DNA of 64,000 nt from Dialister pneumosintes (GTDB lineage Bacteria > Bacillota > Negativicutes > Veillonellales > Dialisteraceae). The stretch lies in NCBI RefSeq assembly GCF_001717505.1, contig NZ_CP017037.1, forward strand, positions 535,001 to 599,000, read 5' to 3'. Shown here in pieces: positions 57,773-64,000 of the stretch (positions are counted from its first letter, which is position 1; each line of letters begins with the position of its first letter). The notes below the pieces were generated by a model. The model searched no databases. It was given only the letters and a program-made list of their open reading frames with translations, and had not been told where the DNA came from. Position numbers and translations under genes: made by a program.

Positions 57773-58222
57773 TTTTGTAAACTTATTATCTTTTAGTTTT
57801 TCTAAAATTAAGTATATAACTGTAGTCCTAAACCCTCTCCTAGACAAGAAACCTGCCACTTTTCTTTTGGTTTTTATATCTACATTAGTTATATGTAGTT
57901 TAGTATTGATAACATTCTTAGCAAATTCCATTTCTTCTGAAACGGAAAGATGTAAATTAGAAGAAAGCCCTCTATACTTTAGCTTACTATGTATATATGA
58001 ATCCCCATACACTTTACGTTGTTTTAATGAATAAAAGACTTCATCTCCTAATTGTTCATCATTTATATATCCGTAATATTTTAACTTTTTTATAGTTTCT
58101 TCAATCTCATCTTTTTCATATTCTTTTTGCTTAAGCTTATTCTCAATCTCATATTCAGATAAAGCTCTATATCCTAACAAATAAAGAGCTACATCAAATG
58201 GTTTCTTATTAAGTTTCTTCAT
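57770..58222 (-). CDS. recX: RecA regulator RecX
   Basis: A 150-aa helical-repeat protein that inhibits or modulates RecA filaments. The start at 58222 ([35 protein letters not shown]) lies inside the last codons of recA, an overlap of 14 bp with no separate ribosome-binding site, so translation should be coupled. The three-helix repeats and the pattern [12 protein letters not shown] are typical. Length is near the short end for RecX. Confidence 0.9.
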   Translation of the reverse strand: MKKLNKKPFDVALYLLGYRALSEYEIENKLKQKEYEKDEIEETIKKLKYYGYINDEQLGDEVFYSLKQRKVYGDSYIHSKLKYRGLSSNLHLSVSEEMEFAKNVINTKLHITNVDIKTKRKVAGFLSRRGFRTTVIYLILEKLKDNKFTK

Positions 58223-59264
58223 CACGATTTGCAATAATTGTATCATCAAATTGTTCCGGTTCTACAACTAAAGTATCCCGAACAATTTTTTCTATTTCAG
58301 ACATAACTTCCGGATGACTAATTAAATATTGTTTGGCATTTTCACGTCCCTGTCCAATACGTTCGCCATTATAAGAGTACCAAGCACCACTCTTCTTTAT
58401 AATTTCCATATTAGATGCTATATCTAATAAAGTCCCTTCTGTAGAAATACCATGTCCATACATAATATCAAATTCAGCTACACGAAAAGGTGGTGCCACT
58501 TTATTTTTTACTACCTTAGCACGTGTTCTATTTCCTATAACTTCTGTACCATTTTTTATAGCTTCTCCACGTCTGATTTCAATACGCATAGAAGCATAAA
58601 ATTTTAATGCCCGTCCACCTGTAGTAGTTTCCGGATTACCAAACATAATTCCGACTTTTTCTCGAATCTGGTTAATGAAAATAACAATAGTTCTTGACTT
58701 ACTAATAATACCGGTTAACTTACGCAAAGCCTTACTCATTAGTCGAGCTTGCAAACCAACTGATTGATCACTGATATCTCCATCAATTTCTTGTTTAGGT
58801 ACTAATGCAGCTACTGAATCAATAACAACCATATCTACAGCACCACTGCGTACTAAAGCTTCACAAATACTTAATGCCTGTTCTCCACTATCCGGCTGTG
58901 AGATTAACAAATCTTTAGTATCAACCCCCAACTTATGTGCATAAATAGGATCTAATGCATGCTCCGCATCAATAAATGCAGCTACACCGCCCATTTTCTG
59001 TGCTTCTGCAATAGCATGTAAAGCTAATGTAGTCTTTCCGGAAGATTCCGGTCCATAGATTTCTACTACACGCCCTCTAGGATAACCACCTACCCCTACA
59101 GCAATATCTACAGCTAATGACCCGGTAGGAATTACCTCGATGTTCATTTTACTACCTAAATCGCCTAATCTCATAATAGCTCCTGTACCAAATTCTTTTT
59201 CAATTTGATGCAAAGCACTATCTAACGCCCTTTGTCTTCCTGCATTATTATCAAGTTTAGCCAT
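58209..59264 (-). CDS. recA: Recombinase RecA
   Basis: A 351-aa recombinase with Walker [14 protein letters not shown] (~70), [20 protein letters not shown], and the DNA loop signature [27 protein letters not shown]. The C-terminal acidic tail is short. AGGAGGTAATGTT precedes the ATG. It is 4 bp downstream of pncC, so it shares a transcript with rimO and pncC. No LexA/DinR box of the GAAC-N4-GTTC kind was seen near it. Confidence 0.99.
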   Translation of the reverse strand: MAKLDNNAGRQRALDSALHQIEKEFGTGAIMRLGDLGSKMNIEVIPTGSLAVDIAVGVGGYPRGRVVEIYGPESSGKTTLALHAIAEAQKMGGVAAFIDAEHALDPIYAHKLGVDTKDLLISQPDSGEQALSICEALVRSGAVDMVVIDSVAALVPKQEIDGDISDQSVGLQARLMSKALRKLTGIISKSRTIVIFINQIREKVGIMFGNPETTTGGRALKFYASMRIEIRRGEAIKNGTEVIGNRTRAKVVKNKVAPPFRVAEFDIMYGHGISTEGTLLDIASNMEIIKKSGAWYSYNGERIGQGRENAKQYLISHPEVMSEIEKIVRDTLVVEPEQFDDTIIANRDEET

Positions 59265-59268
59265 AACA

Positions 59269-59784
59269 TTACCTCCTGAGATTAAATTCGTAAATATATT
59301 CCAACGTATGAATCATCGCTTTTAAAACCGATTTATTTCTAATAGAATCTCTGTCTCCTTCAAAATGTTCTTCATATACTTGTGTTCCTGATGGTTCACT
59401 GATAGCAATATACACTAATCCGGGTTCTTCTCCTCGTTCTCCTAATCCGGGACCTGCATATCCGGTAATAGCAATTGACAAATCACATTGATATATTTTT
59501 CTAACTCCAATAGCCATTTCAATAGCCACGAAAGAGCTTACTGCCGTATATCGATTTAAAGTCTCTTGTTTTACTTTTAAAACCTTATTCTTTATTTCGT
59601 TCCAATATGCTACTATACCACCTTTAAAATATACTGAACTCCCCGGCATATCTGTTAATATTTTAGCGAGAAGTCCTCCTGTACAAGATTCTGCCGTACA
59701 CAGCAACAAATTTCTATTAACAATTTCTTCAATTAAAAGTTTACTCAAATCTTCTATATTTTTGTGACTAATGTTCATTTTCAT
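59269..59784 (-). CDS. pncC: Nicotinamide-nucleotide amidase (CinA C-terminal type)
   Basis: A 171-aa PncC/CinA C-terminal domain protein that deamidates [24 protein letters not shown] is the active-site region, and [25 protein letters not shown] completes it. It lacks the N-terminal MoaB-like domain of full-length CinA (about 410 aa). It sits between rimO and recA as cinA does in many Firmicutes; pgsA, often between rimO and cinA, is absent. The start has a weak ribosome-binding site. Confidence 0.93.
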   Translation of the reverse strand: MKMNISHKNIEDLSKLLIEEIVNRNLLLCTAESCTGGLLAKILTDMPGSSVYFKGGIVAYWNEIKNKVLKVKQETLNRYTAVSSFVAIEMAIGVRKIYQCDLSIAITGYAGPGLGERGEEPGLVYIAISEPSGTQVYEEHFEGDRDSIRNKSVLKAMIHTLEYIYEFNLRR

Positions 59785-59795
59785 ATATTGATTAT

Positions 59796-61142
59796 TTATT
59801 CACTATCCATAATTCGATTAGCAATCAAATCATATGCGTATCCATCTATAATTTGCACTTTGCAAAAATCTCCCGGTTTTAAGTCACCAGGATTTTCAAT
59901 GTACACATTTCCATCAACTTCAGGGGCCTGAAAAGAAGTTCTTCCTTTTGCTACTATACCATCTCCATTATCCACTAATTCTTCTATCAAAGCTTCTGTT
60001 TCAAGACCAATAAGCTTTCGACTATTCTCTTCTGCAATTTTAGCTTGAATAGACATTAAACGATGATATCTATCTTCTTTTATATCTTCCTTAATTTGAT
60101 CGTTCATTCTGGCAGCAGGAGTGCCCTCTTGTGGTGAATAAGTAAATGCCCCCATATCATCAAAAGATACTTCTTTTATAAACGCACAAAGTTCTTCAAA
60201 GTTTTCTTCTGTTTCTCCAGGAAATCCTACCATTAACGTAGTTCGCAATGTCATACGAGGTCTAGCTTCTCTAAGCTTTTTTAATAACTTCCGTATACTT
60301 TCTTTTGTATCTTTCCGATGCATTCTTTTTAAAACAGAGTCACTAATGTGTTGAAGTGGAATATCTACATATTTACAAATTTTTTCTTCTTTTATAATAA
60401 AAGAAAGTAGGTCGTCATCAAAATAAGTAGGATAAAGATAAAAAAGTCTAATCCACTTAATACTATCAATTTTGACTAACTCTCTTAAAAGTGCTGTCAA
60501 CGTAGTTCCATCCTTTAAATCCCTCCCATAATAACTGAGATCTTGTGCAATGAGGTTAAATTCTTTAACACCTGTTGCCGCTAAACGTTTTACTTCATGT
60601 ACTACAGACGAAATAGGACGGCTCCGCATTTGTCCTCTTACGTAGGGAATATAACAAAAAGTACATCCATTGCTACAGCCTTCGGCAATTTTTACATAAG
60701 CGGAATAATTAGGTGTTACTAATTTCCTTGGTAGTAGTTCTTCATGTTCACAAGGAATACGATCAAATCTGTTAATTTGTGAACCTACTTCATAAGCCCG
60801 TTCTACAGCTTCTAATATATGCTGCCAAGAATTAGTCCCAATTAATACATCTAATTCCGGAATTTCTGTAGCTAAATCTCCTTGAAACTGTTGTGATAAG
60901 CAACCGGCAGCTACTAGCATTTCACATTTTCCTGTTTTTTTATATTGTGCCGCTTCAAGAATAGTCTCTATTGATTCTTCCTTTGCTGTATCAATAAATG
61001 TGCAAGTATTAACAATAATAATATGAGCTTCGTTTAAATCCTTTGTTAATTGATATCCCCCCTTTTCCATAATGCCAAGCATCATTTCCGTATCAACAAG
61101 ATTTTTAGAGCAACCTAAGCTTATAAATCCTACCTTTTTCAT
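59796..61142 (-). CDS. rimO: Ribosomal protein S12 methylthiotransferase RimO
   Basis: A 448-aa radical SAM enzyme that methylthiolates Asp of ribosomal protein S12. The N-terminal UPF0004 domain has the cluster cysteines in SLGCSKNLVD, NTCTFID and AAGCLSQQ. The radical SAM loop is EGCSNGCTFCYIPYVRG (CxxxCxxC). The C-terminal TRAM domain is present. S12-type RimO rather than MiaB is indicated by IPYVRGQMRSRP and overall similarity. GGCGGAG stands upstream. Confidence 0.96.
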   Translation of the reverse strand: MKKVGFISLGCSKNLVDTEMMLGIMEKGGYQLTKDLNEAHIIIVNTCTFIDTAKEESIETILEAAQYKKTGKCEMLVAAGCLSQQFQGDLATEIPELDVLIGTNSWQHILEAVERAYEVGSQINRFDRIPCEHEELLPRKLVTPNYSAYVKIAEGCSNGCTFCYIPYVRGQMRSRPISSVVHEVKRLAATGVKEFNLIAQDLSYYGRDLKDGTTLTALLRELVKIDSIKWIRLFYLYPTYFDDDLLSFIIKEEKICKYVDIPLQHISDSVLKRMHRKDTKESIRKLLKKLREARPRMTLRTTLMVGFPGETEENFEELCAFIKEVSFDDMGAFTYSPQEGTPAARMNDQIKEDIKEDRYHRLMSIQAKIAEENSRKLIGLETEALIEELVDNGDGIVAKGRTSFQAPEVDGNVYIENPGDLKPGDFCKVQIIDGYAYDLIANRIMDSE

Positions 61143-61146
61143 CTAT

Positions 61147-62184
61147 TTACTCCGCCTTTTTTGCAAATCTAACTTCAGAAATCCATTCTTTCTTAAAAGC
61201 ATCTCGTCCTTCTTTTACAAATACTTTTTTTAAATCCCAAAGATCTAAAAGACATCCTCTATCATCTTTTTCTTGCATAACATCATTAGTAAGCAAGTAA
61301 TAAGTCCCTACTTCTCCCATAGTATTCTTTAAATCTTCAGATAACACCCAATCAACAAACTCTCCTGCCAGTTCAAAATTAGGAGCATCTTTATAAATTC
61401 CTATACCATAAAGATACCAAGGTTGCCCATCATCAGGATAAATAATTTGAACAGGGAACTGTTCTTTTTTTGCACGCATCGCTTCTGAATAATTAGATAT
61501 GCCAACATCCGCTTTATTCATTGCAACCATACGCACAGGAGTTGATAGGTATTTACCATACTGAACAACATGCTTTCCTAATTGCAAGAGACGCATTAAT
61601 GTTTCTTCATCACCAAAATGCTCCCCCATACAATACAATAAATTTTCTGATTCTCTAGAAGTTACGAAATCAGTCACAGAAATACGTATATCCATATTTT
61701 GTATAACGCTATCCCATGTATACAAAATATCAAAATTTTCTTTATAAAAAGTAGGATTAACAATAAATATAATAGGGTCTATCCACACACCGGTCCATAA
61801 ACCATTTTCTGCCCTATATGGATAAAGTACAGTATCTGTTTGCTCCGAAATAAAAGGATGTAATTGCTGTTTTGTACTCAATTGTTGTAATACTTCTTGA
61901 GAAGAAATAACAATATCTGCTTGTTGAGCTGTACGTAAAGAGGCATCAAGTATTTGATTCTCTGTAAGAGGTATAACATCTACTGTAATTCCTGTTTTCA
62001 TTTCAAAAAGCTTTGCTACAGCATGAATCAATTCAAGTGACATATCTGTATACACATATAATGTTTTTGTAGATTGTGCAACACTTTGTCTCTGAATATC
62101 TTGTTTTTTAGCTTTATAATATACGCTCCCTAAAATTGCTATTGAAACAATCAAGAAAAAAACTACAGAAATAAAACGTTTCAT
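61147..62184 (-). CDS. Extracellular solute-binding protein, family 1-like
   Basis: A 345-aa periplasmic-type binding protein. The N-terminus has one hydrophobic segment (FISVVFFLIVSIAILGSVYY) without a lipobox Cys, so it may stay anchored in the inner membrane. The body matches Fe/thiamine/polyamine-type binding proteins: LYVYTDMSLELIHAVAKLFEMKTGITVDV, ADIVISSQ, WTGVWIDPIIFIVNPTFY, and NFELAGEFVDWVLS. No permease or ATPase gene is adjacent. It lies between rodZ-like and rimO genes. The ligand is unknown. Confidence 0.82.
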   Translation of the reverse strand: MKRFISVVFFLIVSIAILGSVYYKAKKQDIQRQSVAQSTKTLYVYTDMSLELIHAVAKLFEMKTGITVDVIPLTENQILDASLRTAQQADIVISSQEVLQQLSTKQQLHPFISEQTDTVLYPYRAENGLWTGVWIDPIIFIVNPTFYKENFDILYTWDSVIQNMDIRISVTDFVTSRESENLLYCMGEHFGDEETLMRLLQLGKHVVQYGKYLSTPVRMVAMNKADVGISNYSEAMRAKKEQFPVQIIYPDDGQPWYLYGIGIYKDAPNFELAGEFVDWVLSEDLKNTMGEVGTYYLLTNDVMQEKDDRGCLLDLWDLKKVFVKEGRDAFKKEWISEVRFAKKAE

Positions 62185-62216
62185 ATTTTTACCTCTTTTT
62201 ATTATGAAAGGAATTT

Positions 62217-62645
62217 TTAGCTATAGAAAAAACGAATCCACCATATAATAGCAAGAATTCCTAATGCACCGATAATTGCTTTCTCAACTTTAGACATTCT
62301 ACCTTCACGTTTATTTGTTTTTCTAGTTACGACTTCTATACTTTTTCTTAAAGTTTTTTGTCTCTCTTTTGAAAAAGTAGTCGCAAAAGGAATACGAATT
62401 TTTTCAGCCGATGTTTCTTCATTATAATATTGAATAAGCATATCCGGATCTAAACAAACAGCTTGCGCATAATTCCGAATAAATCCTTTAACATAAACAG
62501 GATCTCTAATACGATCATATTGAGAAACTTCTATTGCAATGATATACGCTTCATTTATAAAAGTTTTTTCTGCAATATCTCTCGTATTCAACCCTAATTG
62601 TACTCGCTGTTTCCTTAATATTTCTCCAACAGTTTCTCTAGTCAT
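62217..62645 (-). CDS. rodZ: Short RodZ-like helix-turn-helix membrane protein
   Basis: A 142-aa protein with an N-terminal Xre-type helix-turn-helix (VGEILRKQRVQLGLNTRDIAEKTFINEAYIIAIEVSQYDRIRDPVYVKGFIRNYA), which is the MreB-binding cytoplasmic domain of RodZ. A basic linker (RKSIEVVTRKTNKREGR) and one C-terminal membrane segment (IIGALGILAIIWWIRFFYS) follow. The periplasmic DUF4115 domain of normal RodZ is wholly missing. It sits between ftsK and the binding-protein gene, where rodZ commonly lies. A stand-alone regulator is the alternative. Confidence 0.8.
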   Translation of the reverse strand: MTRETVGEILRKQRVQLGLNTRDIAEKTFINEAYIIAIEVSQYDRIRDPVYVKGFIRNYAQAVCLDPDMLIQYYNEETSAEKIRIPFATTFSKERQKTLRKSIEVVTRKTNKREGRMSKVEKAIIGALGILAIIWWIRFFYS

Positions 62646-62663
62646 ATATTTACTACCTCACTG

Positions 62664-64000
62664 CTAATCGCCCTTTAATATTTGTTCTGCTTGTTCCTTA
62701 CTAACTAATATATCTCGAGGTTTAGCACCATTAGCAGTTCCTACAATTCCCAATTCTTCCATAGTATCCATTAACCGCCCGGCTCTAGTATATCCAATAC
62801 GAAAACGTCTTTGCAGCATAGAAACAGACGCTCGACCGGTACTCAATACCCAGTCTACAGCCTCTGATAATAATTCATCTTGTTGTTCTTCGCCTACTAC
62901 TTTAGTTGCTTCTTCTGGTGCTGTAAAAACTATTGGTTCTTGACTCTTAATCATTTCTGCAACAACCTTTTGATTTTCCACAAAATTTGTTACGGCTTCT
63001 ACTTCTTCATCAGATACAAATGCACCTTGAATACGTATAGGATTAATAACTCCAATAGGAGCAAATAGCATATCACCTTTACCTAAAAGATGCTCTGCTC
63101 CCGACTTGTCCAAAATAGTACGAGAATCAATTTGTGACGAAACTGCAAAAGAAATACGACTTGGAATATTCGCTTTAATAAGACCTGTAATAACATCCAC
63201 TGAAGGACGTTGTGTTGCAAGTATTAAATGAATTCCGGCAGCTCTAGCTTTTTGCGCCAATCTACAAATAGCTTGCTCAACGCTGTCTGCTGCAACCATC
63301 ATTAAATCTGCCAATTCATCTATAACAATTAATAAAAATGACATTTTATCTTCTGTATGTAAACGATTATATCCACGAATATCTCTTACGCCAGATTGAG
63401 AAAACAACTTATATCTATTTTCCATCTCTTTAACTGCCCACTGTAAAGCACCTGCTGATTTTTTAGGTTCTGTTACAACAGGAGATCTAAGATGAGGGAT
63501 TTTATTATATATAGATAATTCAACCACCTTAGGATCTATTAAAATCATTTTTACTTTCTCAGGTGAATATTTATATAAAATACTCATAATAATGGTATTA
63601 ATACAAACACTCTTACCACTTCCGGTGGAGCCAGCAATCAAAAGATGCGGCATTTTAGCTAAATCTGCTACTATAGTTTTCCCTGCTATATCTTTTCCTA
63701 ATGCAACATTGATATTCCCTCGTGCTTCAATAAATTCTTGACTTTCTAACACATCACGAAGTACCACTACACTGTTTTTCCCATTAGGAACTTCAATTCC
63801 CACTGCTGATTTTCCGGGAATGGGCGCTTCTATACGTACATGTGTTGCTGCTAACTGAAGTGCAATATCATCTGATAAGTTCTCTATCTTCTTAACTTTC
63901 ACTCCGGGAGCAGGTTCCAGTTCAAAACGAGTAACAGTTGGACCTACGCTAGTATTTATAACTTTAGCAGCCACTCCGAAATTATGAAGTGTATCTTCTA
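62664..64000 (-). CDS. ftsK: DNA translocase FtsK/SpoIIIE, C-terminal part
   Basis: The gene continues past the right edge; the frame stays open to base 64000 ([17 protein letters not shown]), so an apparent start near 63974 is not real. The alpha/beta motor domain has Walker [14 protein letters not shown] and Walker [14 protein letters not shown], with [22 protein letters not shown]. The C-terminal gamma domain ([32 protein letters not shown]) recognises KOPS/SRS sequences that direct DNA pumping at division. It heads the rodZ-like, binding-protein, rimO, pncC, recA series. Confidence 0.97.
   Translation of the reverse strand, partial: EDTLHNFGVAAKVINTSVGPTVTRFELEPAPGVKVKKIENLSDDIALQLAATHVRIEAPIPGKSAVGIEVPNGKNSVVVLRDVLESQEFIEARGNINVALGKDIAGKTIVADLAKMPHLLIAGSTGSGKSVCINTIIMSILYKYSPEKVKMILIDPKVVELSIYNKIPHLRSPVVTEPKKSAGALQWAVKEMENRYKLFSQSGVRDIRGYNRLHTEDKMSFLLIVIDELADLMMVAADSVEQAICRLAQKARAAGIHLILATQRPSVDVITGLIKANIPSRISFAVSSQIDSRTILDKSGAEHLLGKGDMLFAPIGVINPIRIQGAFVSDEEVEAVTNFVENQKVVAEMIKSQEPIVFTAPEEATKVVGEEQQDELLSEAVDWVLSTGRASVSMLQRRFRIGYTRAGRLMDTMEELGIVGTANGAKPRDILVSKEQAEQILKGD

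Noticed and set aside
59265-59300. SOS box upstream of recA
   Set aside because: Only 4 bp separate pncC and recA, and no LexA/DinR-type palindrome was found close by.

Overview
This 64 kb window is a dense, AT-rich stretch of bacterial chromosome. Nearly every gene is on the minus strand; only fabK and lgt are on the plus strand. Gene orders are those of Firmicutes: ctsR-mcsA-mcsB-clpC, radA-yacL-ispDF-gltX, cggR-gap-pgk-tpi-eno, mraZ-rsmH-ftsL-mur, and a T-box ahead of serS. Yet the window also carries LPS-core heptose genes (gmhA, gmhB, a family 9 heptosyltransferase). That mix, with DapL and a DNPR-type MurE, points to a diderm Firmicute of class Negativicutes, plausibly Veillonellaceae and perhaps a small-genome genus such as Dialister. 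The genus is an inference that no tool has checked.

Layout (minus-strand genes are transcribed from high to low coordinates). 1-1019: start of ndk, htpX, tRNA-Pro(UGG). 1102-5843: nrdR, gmhA, gmhB, heptosyltransferase, RNA methyltransferase, YdjC-type deacetylase and ACT-domain protein, closely packed. 5907-18618: division and cell wall cluster mraZ, rsmH, ftsL // murE, murF, mraY, murD, murG, murC, ddl, ftsQ, ftsZ. It has no ftsI, ftsW, ftsA or murB, and a strong terminator stands where ftsI would be expected. 18779-24991: gluQ, an M16 peptidase, aspartate kinase, pdxS. 25241-30025: radC, DUF4321 protein, a lipoprotein, T-box/serS, rsmA, rnmV. 30131-35457: lower glycolysis under CggR, without a phosphoglycerate mutase. 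35748-41964: fabK, nth, trxB, leuS, lgt. 42013-47543: ychF, dapL, lepB, glpX, and an amino-acid ABC importer without its binding protein. 47779-57602: gltX, ispDF, yacL-like, radA, clpC, mcsB, mcsA, ctsR. 57770-64000: recX, recA, pncC, rimO, a solute-binding protein, a short RodZ-like protein, and ftsK running off the end.

Together the genes cover peptidoglycan precursor synthesis and division, LPS heptose supply, meso-DAP/lysine supply (lysC, dapL, murE), glycolysis and gluconeogenesis, tRNA charging, protein quality control and DNA repair. Regulation is readable at several points. A four-repeat MraZ operator sits on the mraZ promoter, a palindrome covers the ctsR promoter, serS has a T-box with a UCC specifier, and many intrinsic terminators separate the units.

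I see no mobile element, prophage, CRISPR array or defence island, and no convincing undescribed multi-gene system. The most notable points are the reduced division cluster, an FtsZ with almost no C-terminal linker, a GmhB lacking its zinc ligands, a RodZ-like protein without its outer domain, and the operator architectures.
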